Origin: Larix kaempferi
Lineage: Eukaryota > Streptophyta > Pinopsida > Pinales > Pinaceae
Assembly (NCBI GenBank): GCA_027924585.1
Contig: BSBM01000179.1
Location: forward strand, 10,226,501-10,290,500
Length of the DNA stretch: 64,000 bases
Direction of reading: 5' to 3'
Positions 1 through 12,589 of the stretch are shown here, piece after piece (the first letter of the stretch is position 1; each line of letters begins with the position of its first letter). The notes beneath the pieces are model-generated. The model saw nothing but the letters and a program-made list of their open reading frames with translations, did not search any database and was not told the DNA's origin. The position numbers and the translations under genes were made by a program.

Positions 1-99
1 AATGTGTACGCGATATGCAACATCATAATTCTTCCACGATATTTAACCTTACAATTTCGTCGCAATATTTAACATTACACTTTTATTGCCATATTTAAC

Positions 100-1756
100 T
101 GTAATGTCCCTTTTTAAATTTTTTATTAAAATGGCCAATTTTTCACTTTTCCCCCAATTTCGACCTTTGACTAGTTTTGATGCCTAGGTCCCAAATTTGC
201 CCCAAATGATCCCAAATATTCTGAGAAGGTATGTGACTGATATTAGGACTTGAATATGACGTTCAGGGATGAATATGGCCACCAAAATACTTCTTCAAAC
301 TCTCTTAAGATTCTGGACCAAGTATATAATTTTACTAGCAATTTGGGGTTCAAACCCCCCCGGGGTAAGTACTGAAAATGGCCTCCCTAATGCCTCCAAA
401 ACCACTCAAATTTCTGAACAGAGGTAGGGTATGTCTCAAGGATGTTATTAAGGTCCCAAATGAACCATTCATTAGTTATTAAGTATGTTCCAACCCTCTA
501 CCAAACAACAACAAAAACCACTAATTCAACCCTTGGGGAAATGGCACCAAATCTTCTCTAAATGCAAATAAATTGAGTATAATGACTTCAAAATGTCAAG
601 TGATGAATATGAAACTTGTAATACACATCCATGGGATTCCATTCATCACAAATATGTCAGAGAAACATTCTTTTATTCGAAATCATCAGCATTATAATGG
701 CATACATCAATGTAGTGGGGAAATGGTCATTGTTTGCTCATTAATCATCATTTTTACATACAACCACTTGGTATTTAGACCTAATACTTTATAAATATGA
801 AGAAAAGAGTATATAAAGATTATTAAAATCATAAATACATCATGATAATATCTCCCAAGGAGTACAAGAGCTCACCCAAAGCACAATCCCTCAAGGAGCA
901 TGAATATGCCTTCAAAACTGGAAATGGTTGAGAGATGGTGCTGCACTAAAAAAAACCACGAGCTTCCCTGTAGCTGATACCTTCAAATAAAAACTCCATT
1001 AAATATCCATGAAAGACCTGAGTGGCCTCTCCAAAAACCAACTTGGATGGGAATCTTTCACCCTCGAAATTAGTTCTAAGGTTCCCAAACCATCCATAGA
1101 CTCAATCCAATTCGAATTAGGGTAAGGGCTCAAGATTTTCCATGTGTCTCATCTTTCCTAGCCTTCCACCTTCCACCAATTCGAGTGGGGGTCTCTTTGG
1201 CTTCTCCAAATCTCATGAGCACCCTCTTGGAGCCTATTTTTGGGGCTGACATGTCATAATGGTCAGATGTCAGAGGTCAGATCTGCAATTTGTCATAGAT
1301 TTCATAGATGCTCCATCATTGTTGTCATAGGGGCTAGGGAATCTAGCCCAAGTTTCCACAAGCTTCCAATTTGACTCTTCCTCTTCCATGGAGGTTACCA
1401 ATCCATCCCAATTCAACCTAAGATCCTCAATGCCATGTGTATGACTTACCAACTCACCCAATAATGTTCACCTTCTCATGAATTCAAATTGGCAAGAGAG
1501 AGATGCCATGTGTCCTTGAAAAATCAAGTCAGTGTGGATCCCACATCCTCCATATGTCTTCAAAACCACTTGCCACCTAGAATTTCTCTTGAATTTCTTT
1601 CTTCAACCTATTTTATAAATACTTGAACCCTTATAATGTATAAACATCATTTATTAGCTTCCTTATTGCAATTCCAAATGTTCCCATCCAACCTAGGAAA
1701 CTAGTAGGATTGATGGGATTGTCTTACTATGCAATTATTTGAATGGGGACATTACA
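100..1756 (-). repeat. 3' LTR of the gypsy-type element
   Basis: The repeat starts TGTAATGTCCC and ends GGGGACATTACA, a TG...CA terminus with matching inverted ends. It matches 26842-28605 over nearly all its length with scattered substitutions. Near position 1071 it lacks roughly 100 bp that the other LTR retains, so it carries a deletion. The minus-strand purine tract at 1757-1769 abuts it, which fixes the element's orientation. Confidence 0.9.
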
Positions 1757-3275
1757 GTCCTCCCCACCCAAGATTGATTTCCCTCAAGAAATCTCAATTT
1801 ACAATGCTGTAAACTTGTTCCTCTTCTATCAGGTGGAGTTCCATGAGGAATGTAACCCAAAACCTTTCTATTCCAGTGCTTCATGCTGTGGGAAGAAACT
1901 ACCTGATTCGGATAGGTGTGCTGCCCTCTTGCAACCTTTAGTAGTCCTTTTGAATATTGGAATCTCATTTTAGGGATTTGATAATTTACTATGTGCTCTC
2001 CTATTGAATACAACCATTTCACTCCCAAAACCACATTAGTATCAACAACATCAACCACATAAAAACTATCAACAAAAGTATAGTTACCTACGGTGACTTG
2101 TAGCTGTGGAATCCATGTTTTGCACTCCATTGTGTTGTGACCGGGAATGACAAATGTGAAGCCATTGAATGGTTCAATAGGTATATTCCTCCTCTCCACC
2201 ATGTCTGCATCAATGAATTTATGTGTGGCTCCTCCATCTACCAAAAGTTAATTTATTTGTCCTAGTACCACACCCTTGCATCGAATAGTGTGATATCGAG
2301 GTACTGTTGAAAGTACTACCATTCTTACTTTGGTGGGTGAGTGATGCTTCACCTCTTGTTTCCCTTCTTCTGTTGTAGTATATCCCTCTTCTTGGGCTGA
2401 AGTATGTCCTTCTTCCTCCATGCCCCCTTCATACCCATCATCATAAAATATTTCAATGAATTGGGCCTTTCCCTTAGCACATTTATGTCCTAGTGCCCAT
2501 GGTTGGAAGCATGAGTAACACAATTTCTTCCTTCTGAGCTCTTCCCTGCTTAGTTCCTCTTTCTTATCCTTTCTGTATTCATCTTATTGCCATGGATTCT
2601 TATTAGATGCATCTCTTTTCCAAGGTTTCTTTTCAATTCTTAAGTCAGGCTTGGGAGGAAATCTCGTTCTAGGAAGCACATTTTGGATATCCCTAGTCAA
2701 GCTCATTGCATCTTTTAATGTAGTTGTCTTGTGGGCTTTGACCAAACCTTTTAAGGGTTCAACCAAACCTTCAATGAACAGCAATACCAACCTTCCCATA
2801 GATACATCAGCCACCTTGACTGATAATTTTTGAAAGTCCAACATATACTCCGTAGGGGTCCCAGTTTGCTTTAATTGAGCTGGTTCCTTGAAAGGCAATT
2901 CTGGATCTTTGTGTTCAAATCTCTCTAGTACCCTATCATCAAATTATTCATATTTTTTAACTTGATCATGACACAAGGTTTTCAAGCCATGAAACCACCA
3001 TTCATTGGCATCTCCTTCCAAGTGCAAAATGGCCATTTTTAGTGCATCCACTTCCACCATAGGATTCAGCTAAAAATACACATCTAATTTTTGCACCCAA
3101 ATGTTAGCAGAATTTTGAGAGGAACCATCAAAAGTAGGAAGTGACATTTTACCAATAGCACAATTTAATTCTTTGTTTTGGAATAGATCCCTATTGCCAT
3201 CCTTCTTTCTTAGTTTCTGTGCAGCATCAAGGTATGTACTAAATGGTGGACTTCTCTTACAATCTTCACTCAAAT
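1735..3275 (-). pseudogene. gypsy-type gag (C-terminal part) and aspartic protease, degraded
   Basis: One minus-strand frame runs through this block, broken by several stop codons. In order it encodes the gag core (LSEDCKRSPPF onward, with the EWWFHGLK motif typical of plant gypsy gag), a C-x2-C...GHKC zinc knuckle near 2480-2520, an acidic linker, and a retropepsin-like protease near 2230. There the usual D-S/T-G is replaced by DGGATHKFI, which probably impairs catalysis. The fold continues with a VVLGVKWL segment. No RT follows and the frame ends inside the LTR. The missing upstream half of gag lies at 26355-26811, in the same frame once the insertion is removed. Confidence 0.82.
3273..3275. 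other. Left copy of the AAT target-site duplication of the CACTA-type insertion
   Basis: AAT lies just before the CACTAG terminus and again just after the right terminus at 26355-26357. A 3-bp duplication is the hallmark of CACTA (En/Spm) insertion. Keeping one AAT restores the gag reading frame. Confidence 0.85.
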
Positions 3276-3304
3276 CACTAGTTCAAAATGAGAGATAAGT
3301 GACC
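3276..3304 (+). repeat. Left terminal inverted repeat of the CACTA-type element
   Basis: It begins CACTAGTTCAAAATGAGAG and continues to AAGTGACC. It matches the complement of 26326-26354 except for T in place of A at position 8. Confidence 0.88.
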
Positions 3305-3535
3305 AGGCGACCAAAACATTTGGTGACCACAGCTTTTTCAAGGGATAAATGACCAAAATTGAGAAATTTTAGATGAACTGACTAAAAATGACCAAGATAA
3401 ATGACCAATTTTTTCATGGGACAAGAACTAAACTAAAAATGACCAAGATAAATGACCAATTTGGTCAGGAGATAAGAACTAAACTAAAAATGACCACATA
3501 AGAATTGGTCATTTTTAGTTGTGTCATTTTGACAA
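3299..3535. repeat. Left subterminal repeats (TGACCA motifs)
   Basis: Repeated AAATGACCAA and AAATGACCAC motifs and their complements (TGGTCATTT) occur many times here. The larger unit GATAAATGACCAATTTGGTCA is also repeated in part. The same motif family fills the last 380 bp at the other end. Subterminal arrays of short repeats are typical of CACTA ends. The binding role is inferred from the family. Confidence 0.75.
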
Positions 3536-3566
3536 TGGAAAATTATAATTTTGATAATGAATTTGT

Positions 3567-3659
3567 ACAATTTACTAAATTTTAACACTGCAGATGGATT
3601 TGGAGATCCCCTTAGGGGGTCTCTGAATCCATCTGCAGTGTTAAAATTTAGTAAACTGT
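3567..3659. repeat. Near-perfect inverted repeat (hairpin), arms of about 44 bp, very short loop
   Basis: The left arm (3567-3611) and the complement of the right arm (about 3616-3659) agree except for about three substitutions and one single-base gap. Only a few bases lie between the arms. Both arms hold CTGCAGATGG and the TTTACTAAATTTT run. That run also ends the shared part of the second CACTA terminus at 28671-28975, so the right arm looks like an inverted duplicate of terminal sequence. Confidence 0.85.
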
Positions 3660-6600
3660 AACATTAATAGTACACAACTTGGATTATTTTCCAATACATG
3701 TCTTCTAAGGGATCATAATTTCTTTGAGGCCATCCTAATACCTATTGTGTTAGATGATAGGAGATTCTTTTAAAGGATCATTTATTTGAGTTCATATTTT
3801 TTTTGAACAAAACCATCATCGTTTGACCATCTCGACAATCTGATATCTTAATCCTTGATTTTAACTAATTGATTTTCACTCACTTGCATGGGATGAGGTT
3901 TCGTGTTGGAGGCACCCTAAGACATAGCTATTTATTTTGGTTATAATGAGAGGTGTGAGTTATGGATTTATTTTGTTTCCCTTTAATATTTATGAAACTT
4001 GGTAGTTGTACTTTAATTTTGGCATCTTAATATTTTTTAGGTATGAATGTTTATATCTTCTAAAGATTCTAGTAAGCATAAATTAATTAGAAGAATATCA
4101 TGGCCTTTTTTGTGGCAATTTTTGTTCCCTGATAATTTCACATGTGAAATAAAGTAATCCAAGAACCTTGGTTAATTTTGATATCAAGCTTTAACAAAGT
4201 AGAGACTTTGCTGTCAAAAGTTTAACATGGTTAATGCATACATGCACATGTGTGATAGCATGAGAGAGAGTTGCATTAGAGTTCAATTTTAGTAAGAAGA
4301 TCACATTAAATGGATTGCATTAAGAGTTCAACTTTAGTAAGAATATCACACTGAATGGATTGCATTGAGAGCTCAACTTTAATAAGAAGATCACATTGAA
4401 TGGATGGCATTGAGAGTTCAATTTTAGTAAGAAGATCACATTAAATGGAGTGTATCATTTACAATCATACTTATATAAGATAAATCATAACATTTATGAC
4501 TAAATTTAAATGGATCATTATACAAGCATGCTATTTCTTCAAAATAAACATATTATATATAATCACGATTTTTTTACAACATTGTTTTCCCTCAAAGATG
4601 TAATTAGCTAGTTAATAAATTTGAGGATGTATGTATGTGTGCATACATTGATTAAGACTAAGATACATTTTAACACTAAATATTTGAAGCACAAAATCTT
4701 TACATTTCAATTTCTTTTTGATATTTAAAATTGTATAAACTACTTATTCCATATATACAGAAGGAAGAAGTCTAAAATTGCGATGATTTCGACTTCCTGA
4801 TGGGTTTTGGCCGGAATCTGACAATGATTTATTTAAGAAATAGAAATTTTGTGTTGTTCAAATAATGATTCCGAATTCATAAATGGATTTAGTGCCCTAA
4901 AAAACCCCAATGCACCCATATTCTTAGATAGTAAACATTGTTATTTGGAATTTTAAGAATTCCTTCGAAATTTCTATTGGATTCTATAGAATTCATGCTG
5001 GAAAAATCCTTCAAGAATGGTTGAAATTGTAGCGCTTTTAAGCTACATGTATACAAAAGTTGTCTTTTTAAGTTTATGTGACAATTTCTTCTTATTTTTT
5101 TTCAAATTTTATTTATATTTTAGAATTTCAACCTCCCTAGCACAAGGCCTAACCCCGAAGGACTCAAGGCTTGAACCCGTGACCTCCCCGCGTTGGGAGA
5201 GTGTGTGTGAGCTTACCCTTAGGGCTATAAAATAGTTAAGCTTAGTGAAAATAAATTGATCATTTTCTTTAAAAAAATCAATTTTAATGTTAAATTTTGA
5301 GAAGATTTAACCAAAGTAAGGTTTAATGTATAGAGTAGTATAAAAATATTTTACTCCACCTAGAGTTTTGGAGTAACAATAATAAAAAGAAAAATCTATG
5401 GAATTTGGAAACAAGAAATCAAAACAGTGGCACAAATAAAACTCTTTTGCTAGTGAGAGGAGTATATATAAATATTTCACTAAATTGTGGTAACATGTTG
5501 GATGTTAAGGTTGAAAACTGGCATTTGGATTATCGTTAGCAATGAACAGAGGCCTCATATGAAACACATGAAGCCTTTAGGTTGGTTTGATTGGAGCACA
5601 TGCATTAATTGAGATCAATCAGTGTCTCTCATTTATATAATTATGTCAGTGATTCTTCCGCCATATTCCTACGCCTGCCTAGATCCTTTGTTTCTACACT
5701 TCAAATTGTTGGCATTCTAAGGTATTTTTCACTCTCCCGGATTTTGTCTTTTTGCAGTTCAATTTTCTTGCTTGATCTTCGAGTTCTTCCTGTACTTTTC
5801 TTTCCCCCTTGAATTTTAACTCTTGTTGAGAAGGATTTGACCGTTATGCTATACCTGGGTGGATTGTAATGGGATCAGTCACCAGGGAAAAAATTATTAG
5901 ACTGTAGAGACGTTAAAGTTGGGTTTCAGGTGTTTTTGTGGGAAGCCTTAGGGATTATAGTCTATAGGTCCTTCGCTAATAATTTGGACTGATTTAGTAC
6001 TTGGCATTCTGCGGGAGTAGTACCGATCTAGATCTCTATGCTGGAGCTAGACTTTTGGTGGATCTGCATGTTTGGTAGCCCCAAATTGTGGCATCTCAGT
6101 TACCAGAAGCACTATAAATTGCTATGCACTTGGAATCGTTAGGAGGATGCATGGAGCCTTCCTCTAGATTAACGCAGGTGTAGAATCAACTTGATACACT
6201 AACTATATAGTTGGAGGAGATGTCCAAAGGTAAGGTTATTCACATAAAACAACAGAGAATGGGCTGAAAATCTATGAGGATCACTAATAAAAAGTTGTAT
6301 ATGGCATAAATATTTCAATATGCATGTCATATTGCAATGGATTTGCCACAATTTTTACCCATTCCTCTCTTACAGTCTACACCATCCCCAAGAAGCATCA
6401 TTGGAAAAGACCGTGTATAGGAAAGAAGGCATATCGAGAGTCCCCATATAAGGTTGGGATGTTTATGAATGTGTCATGCCGATCATGGAAGAGAAATATA
6501 TTGGAAAGGGGCCACTCACATTGGGGTTTCGTCAGTGATATCATCTCAACCATTAAAGTAAAGTAAGAATCTCAATCTGCCAATCGTCAAATATTAAATT

Positions 6601-8942
6601 TGTATTCCTTTCGCTGGACTGAAATTTTGAAATACCCCTCTACTTTATCCACAAATTCATTAATAAAGTATGTTTCCCCAATCCCATTTGTTAAGATATA
6701 TGGTGCATTTTATCTTATGAACATAATGTGTATTCATTTTCTATAGGAACTATGCTTCATTAATTGTTTCTGCATCTTCAAAATCTGTTTATGGAGAGCT
6801 TAAAATTAGATCATGTCTTAGGGTTTAAGTTTATGAATGCCACAGAGATGAAGGAAGCTGTATTTTTTGTTTGGCTATCCAGGTTTTAGCCTTGAATTTG
6901 TAACATTCAATCCCCAACTTTGACAATGAGGGTTCGTTTTCTGTTAGTTCAGAAAGACAGAGGATCAAAATGAAAAGAAAACCCTTTGCATTACAGAAAG
7001 GGTTGTATTCTTGGGATTTCACTCTCTCAAGCTATTTGGAGGATACTTTTGCGTATATAAAATGATTGGAATCTAGCTATTGTCCTTGAATAAATATTCG
7101 ATAAATGTTGGGAATAAATAGAATGGAAACCTAGGAAAATGTGAAGTATATGTCTACTCCACTTTCTTGGAATTAGATTCAAAGGTATAAGGCTGAAAGC
7201 AACTATACTAAATCTTTTGTTATTTTCCTTAGTTATCGCCAAGTGTTTGTGAAAATTCCTTAACCCAAAAGATTATTGTATTTCATTATTTTATTGACAT
7301 GGTCTAGTTATGGAAGGAGCATTAGGAATCTATAGGAGAAAATACGTTCCATGACATGTCCTGTTCAGGCCTTGAATCAACACAAGGAAACCTTCTTGAG
7401 AACAAACCTAAATATACAGCTCTGTAAGTTGTGTTAGTGAAAGTTTAACATATCACTACTTCTCTATGGTTTTATTTTAATCATTTGAACTAATATTTAA
7501 ACAAAAATATCAAACTATTTCTCTCAACACATCGACTATAAACTTAACCATACACATTATGGTGCACATGCTAACCTTGGTTGGGAATTGTCTTCATAGA
7601 TCTGGTAGGTAGTCTCTCGTTTAGATTGTTTTAAATTCATAATCAAATGCTTTGGATATACAAATACTATTATTTATTGGCGGCGGGGGACTCATTATTT
7701 CTCACAACACCTTTGTGCTTTCATTGTATACTTATTAATCCTTCCTATAATGTATCTAGCTCAGATCTCGACTTACTTTCACTTGATATTTTAGAGCATA
7801 TTCAAGATTTACTTAAGATAGACTCCCTCACGTAATAAGTAAAGTCAAATGACATGAATTACAATATAATATTTGGGTTTCCATAATAGTCCAGTTCTAC
7901 TTTGTGATCTTTATTTTCCTAACAAGTGGATAACTGACCATGGATAACTTGCCATGGCATACTAATACCAATAGGATGTCCTCTACCCTCTTGAATAATA
8001 GTTCAAGACTGACTGTAGTATAATTGCTCAATTATTAATTATTACCTTAACGATTATGAAAGGTTGGTTGTAGGGCCCAACTCCTTCTTAATAATCATTC
8101 AAGCTTAATAACTGGGTGGATCATTTGTTAGAAATACCCTACCCTGCCTATAATATTCTCCTATTTGGATTTCCATAGCTCACAACACTGAATTCATGAG
8201 TGTAGTGAATGATAGACCCCATCCCCCTTGATTTGTTGGAATAAAGTGGTATTTTTGTTATATAGGTGGTGACTGGAAGCATTGCAATGTGTGGTATTTT
8301 TAGTTTCAATTTGAATGATATGATTGAGTTTATCAAAAGACAATTGTTTCGATTTGTATCAAGGTCGGATGGGATTTTTCTCTAGATTTGACTATAGCTC
8401 CCACACTTTTGTTCACCACTGGACAACATGAGCTACTTGAAGTAAAAATATGGTAGTGCACAAGATTATTTCTCTAACTGGGTAGCAATACTGTCATTTG
8501 AACTTAATAACCATCAGAAAAAAGAAGTCAAAGTATATGTATTCCGCTCTCGAGGATTTTGTTTTTATACATTTATTCTGCACTGGTTATGAATAAATAT
8601 CAAAGTAGACATGGTCTAATGAGGCCACTTATTCCTAGCTACTAGGGATGGTGGATGGTGAAACCCTAACCAACAAGAATTTGAAACCAAATAAAATTCA
8701 TGAACAAGGCTTCGTAAGTCAATAAAATTTATGGGAAGAAATTTGAAGAATATGTTGAGGAAGACCTGATTAGAGAAAATTGAGGTAGAGTATAAAAAAT
8801 GCCACCCTATATATATACTTTCATGAGTTATTGACATTTAAAATAAAATATGAAAACACTTTCATTTCATGTATCTATGGAAGTCATCCAACAAAAATCG
8901 AGCACATAATATTAATATGCCACTAGAATCTTAATACAATTA
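3660..8942. other. Left interior of the CACTA-type element, no gene recognised
   Basis: This stretch is AT-rich and has only short open frames. One block around 6090-6240 reads as a plausible but broken coding segment on the plus strand (LPEAL, LESLGGCMEPSS and LEEMSKGK pieces separated by TAG codons). I could not assign it to a family. The separate tandem array at 4273-4450 is listed on its own. Nothing like a transposase was seen on either strand. Confidence 0.5.
4273..4450. repeat. Tandem repeat, about 45-bp unit, four copies
   Basis: The unit reads roughly GCATT(A/G)AGAGTTCAA followed by TTTAGTAAGAAGATCACATT and AAATGGATT. Four diverged copies lie head to tail inside the CACTA-type element. 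No function is evident. Confidence 0.8.
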
Positions 8943-9182
8943 CAGATCTTTGAGTCGTATCATGATGTCTCATCAACATGCCTTTTAAACTATGGATCTA
9001 TTGGAACTATGGAAAAATGATGAGATGTGAAGAGATCAGAAAACCATGGATCATCATAATCGACTATGGGTAGTTTGTCCTCACTTGGCATGTCCCATTT
9101 TTGGCCTTAGGTTTTCTTAGCTTTTAAATTGTATCCTCAAACACCATTTTCAAATCCATGATCATCTGTAAGTAGTAGTTCT
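8943..9182 (-). pseudogene. ESF1-like fragment, C-terminal NUC153 region (distal half, split by copia-1)
   Basis: The minus strand encodes DMPSEDKLPIVDYDDPWFSD followed by LFTSHHFSIVPIDP, a stop, then FKRHVDE. This matches the NUC153 domain at the C-terminus of ESF1, where the family pattern is DPRF-x-LF-x-HxFxIDPTDPQFKR. ESF1 is a nucleolar factor for 18S rRNA processing. Stops after VPIDP and after DETS show it is non-functional. The preceding half lies at 15561-16142, and copia-1 sits between with a GTTCT duplication, so the two halves were contiguous before that insertion. ESF1 identity is by motif only. Confidence 0.75.
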
Positions 9183-9816
9183 TGTTGATGTATTTGTAAA
9201 TTCGGAAGATATTCACTTGTATATTGTAATTGTACTTTATTGTATCCCCAATGCAGATGTATTATTCCTCCGATTGGAAGTGTCATCAGTTGTACTTGCA
9301 TGTGTCGCAAGTTATATTGTAAGTGTCGTAACTTATACTTGATGGGTTATTAGACCACCTTGATGGGGTCGGACCTGTATGAGTCATGTGGGTCAAAGGG
9401 TTATTAGACCACCCTAGTAGGGGTCAGCCCAGTCAGCATTATCTTAAGTGGTTAAGTTGGGGCCGACCTAGTTGAGTAAAGGTCAAGTCAAGTTAGTGTA
9501 TAAATAGAGAGTGTGACTCTCTCATTTTACACAGTCTTATTCACTCACTTCGCATTAGTGAGAGAAGAGAAGGGTGCACACAAGTGGAGGAGGAACATCC
9601 TTCTGAAGATATCTATCTCTTGGGTTTGATCATGGTGATCCTTGTATTGCTGCTTATTCTATCTCCAAGTAAGTTGTGGGATTTTTCACCTTCTTGGTTT
9701 TCCCCGGTGAAATGTTTTGTGTCTCTTGTCTCTTGTTTCTTATGCTTGATATGTTGTACATGTTATTCGTTCAGTTAAGATCCTATATCTACTGATTAAA
9801 TTCTGAAAATCTAACA
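9183..9816 (+). repeat. 5' LTR of copia-1
   Basis: It runs TGTTGATG to CTAACA. A TATA-like TATAAATAGAGAG lies near 9500, and a CTCTCTTGTCTC-like pyrimidine region lies downstream. It is nearly identical to 14925-15560 and clearly related to the LTRs of copia-2 and copia-3. Confidence 0.92.
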
Positions 9817-9828
9817 TGGTATCAGAGT
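9817..9828 (+). other. Primer-binding site of copia-1
   Basis: TGGTATCAGAGT directly follows the LTR. It is complementary to the 3' end of initiator-methionine tRNA, the usual primer for plant copia elements, with one change at the last base. Confidence 0.85.
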
Positions 9829-10999
9829 TAGCCTGAAGGAGGGCATGCTATGGCATTTATGAGACTTGTTGCACTTGCGACAAATCAGAAGCTAGGGCTT
9901 GATATAGCAAAAACCAGTCATTGTGGCACTTTCTCTATAAATCCATTTTGGCAAAGGTTCAGGGTCTGAAACTTTCAAAGGTCGTATATAACATCCCCAT
10001 GTACCTTGTATCCGAAGCACAACATCTGATTCGTTGTACTTTGTGATTTATGATCTGTACAAGTTAGGGTTTCTGCCTCTTCCAGGTCTCAGTCATAAAT
10101 AGGTGACCTAGGAAAAAAGGTCACAACTTCGTCTAGGAAGCTCCAAATGAAATTTCATAAAAAGTGATAGGTAGAGCATAGACTTTAGTTTCTTAGTTAA
10201 GTTTTTCATAGGCCGAAGTTGAACCAGTGACACGTGGAATGCCGTACAAGTTCACTCTCCTGTTTTATCCCATAAACAGGTCGCGTTGTGACACTTGGCA
10301 TAACTTTCTCTCAGAGAATCAATTGAGGTCAGAACTGTGGGGTTGGAAAGATAACAGGTCAGGCTACCAAAGTTCAAAGTTTCAGACCCTGTGGATTCGT
10401 AATTTCATAGATGCATTAGAAACAATCAGGTACATATATTTGTCAAAACAGAATTGGATTTTGAGCACCTTCATTCTTGGCTTGTCACTGCTGCAGGAAT
10501 TTAGGGCTTCGGAGAAAGTTGGAATTTTTGGAATTAGAGTCCACGGATGAATGCATGTCATAAAAATAGAAATTTAGAGACTAAGATCAAATTTTTTGGT
10601 TGGGCAGAAGGCCGGGCTTGATCAAACCCTAGTTCGAGATTTTGATCGGAAAGATGGAAAATTAGGGATTCCGCAAAAGTTGGAATTTTTGAAATCTGTG
10701 ACCACGACTGGAAGCTTCTCAGAAAAATTAAAGTTTAGAACACAAGATCGAACCTTTTGGATGGTCAAAAGTCCTAGCTTTATCAAACCCTAGTTCAGGA
10801 TCTTGTCCAGAAGATACAGAAGTTTAAAAGGCAATTTTGAGGGTTCAAATTTTGGAGATTTCAAAATTGAAGTACACCAGCTTGATCAGCTCAGCAAGGC
10901 ACATATTTTCATCCAATCAGAAGTTTGAAATTCAAAGTTTGAATTTTTAGGGTTTCTCTGACAAACCCTAATCCAGCTCTAGATCCAATTTTAGAAAAT
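9829..10999 (+). other. copia-1 untranslated leader with an internal duplication
   Basis: No coding was seen. A block of about 160 bp occurs twice in diverged form (about 10503-10660 and 10661-10820), each copy holding GTTGGAATTTTTG and ATCAAACCCTAGTTC. The segment just before gag (CAAACCCTAATCC and similar) matches the gag leaders of copia-2 and copia-3. Confidence 0.6.
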
Positions 11000-11004
11000 C
11001 AAAG

Positions 11005-11205
11005 TGGATGGGGTTAATCCTAGAAGATGATGAATTGGACACCTACATAAGTGAAGATATTCCAGTTCCAGAGGGAGATGAGGCTAAGGCCTTACACAAG
11101 AAGTCTACAAGCAATCCCGACAGGTATGACTTGAAGAGATACATATATGTTTGTGAAAAACTGTTCATGATTAAGTTTATGATATGTTTTTCTTCATATT
11201 ATTAG
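11005..11205 (+). pseudogene. copia-1 gag remnant
   Basis: The frame MGLILEDDELDTYISEDIP, then PEGDEAKALHKK, matches residues about 40-71 of the copia-3 gag at 49598-50974 (GLILEENELDSYIKEDIP). After HKK the sequence departs into unrelated codons and stops. Only about 35 gag residues survive. The N-terminal part before GLIL is also missing, because the leader joins directly to it. Confidence 0.75.
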
Positions 11206-12545
11206 CACAATCTTGATTAATCTTAGACTTGTCTTATCACCTTAGTAAAAGTATGAATGCTTGTAGACATTCATTAATTAGGGTTATGACACTTATGATT
11301 GTACTAATGCACCATGATGTTGTATGAGGTTGATGTTGTCCGCTAACATGAAAGGTACATCAAGAAAGATAGATTAAGTTCTAGATCAAGAACATATGAC
11401 CATGGTGACATGAAGACAAAGACTCATCCATAGCCATTATAGAAGCTCTACTTACAAGGTATGTGTAATTTGGTTCTACAATGGTTAACTTATGAGTTAT
11501 GCGGGTTACTGAGCACAAGTCATTGAAGAGAACAAGAAGACATTGTTTGGGTATGTTAGACATAACTAGCAAACATGATAACAAGGTATGTTTTTCCTAT
11601 ATCAAGTTAGAATCTTACCTTGTGTTAGGATCTTATACTTTTGTATGAATGATAATGATTATTCTTGAAGTTAGAAGTTTAAGTAATCAAGGGTTTATAC
11701 ATATTATGTTTCTTACTTTGATTAATGATATGACTAACCAAAAGAGTCCTATGGTCAAATAAGAATATGCATGAGTAAAAGAAGCATTCCCTGAAACCCT
11801 GAATACTAACACTTATTACCTTTATATGAAATGATCATGACCATACAAAAGATTATTTAGAATCATAACGTTTTGATAGTATTGAGATTATACTAATGTA
11901 TGTATGGTTATGTATGAGATCTTGAGGATAACACAATGGTGACACTAGTGCACACTTAAGCATGCATAGTGGTCTAGGATGAGTATAAGTTCAAGGACAG
12001 GTAATCCAGGAAGCAAAGATCAAGAGGGAGCACACTCCAGTAGTTCCTGCAAGGAAGCAAAGATTGAGAGGGAGTCCACCCTATAACTAACAAAGATAAG
12101 TATTTGAATTGTCATTTCTTATGATTACTGAAATGATGTTGTTTAGTCATGTACATACTTATGTTCCTAGATTTAGGATGTATATTATGCATTTTAGAAA
12201 AGTTGCATTAATGAACAAGATACTACTAATATGCAAGTAATGGGTAAGTGGCCTATGGTACTGTACAACATTCCATTGCTACTTCTCTAGAATGAAACCT
12301 CTTTGCTAACATGTTGGCAGTTGTGCACACTCTTAACAAATGATTTGGTAGAGATGGAAACATTGGCTAAGATAATTGCATGACTATATGCCATATGTCT
12401 TTATGAGTACGAATTTGTTCTGAAATATATATAATATGTTTCTATTCATGCAATTGAACTCGTCTTGTAGGAAAGACCGTGTACCATCACCTACAAAATA
12501 AGGACTACAACATTTGTTCCAGCAACGAAGTTCAAAGAAAACTAT
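11206..12545 (+). other. copia-1 non-coding replacement block
   Basis: This block stands where gag, protease and integrase should be. It has no long open frame. From about 11390 on it is homologous to the complement of copia-3 48480-49620. Shared landmarks are the CATGAAGACAAAGA segment, the GTAATCCAGGAAGCAAAGAT segment, GTGGCCTATGG with the CATTCCATTGCTACTT run, and the AAGGACTACAACATTTGTTC junction to RT. The same block in two independent insertions marks a non-autonomous subfamily. Confidence 0.75.
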
Positions 12546-12589
12546 CTATTGAAGATATTGAAGAATCTGAAGTTCCCAGGATCTAGGAT

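Noticed and set aside
5017-8837. Assorted frames of 60-80 codons in the left interior of the CACTA-type element
   Set aside because: They are short, hydrophobic, AT-driven and scattered on both strands, with no motif recognised.
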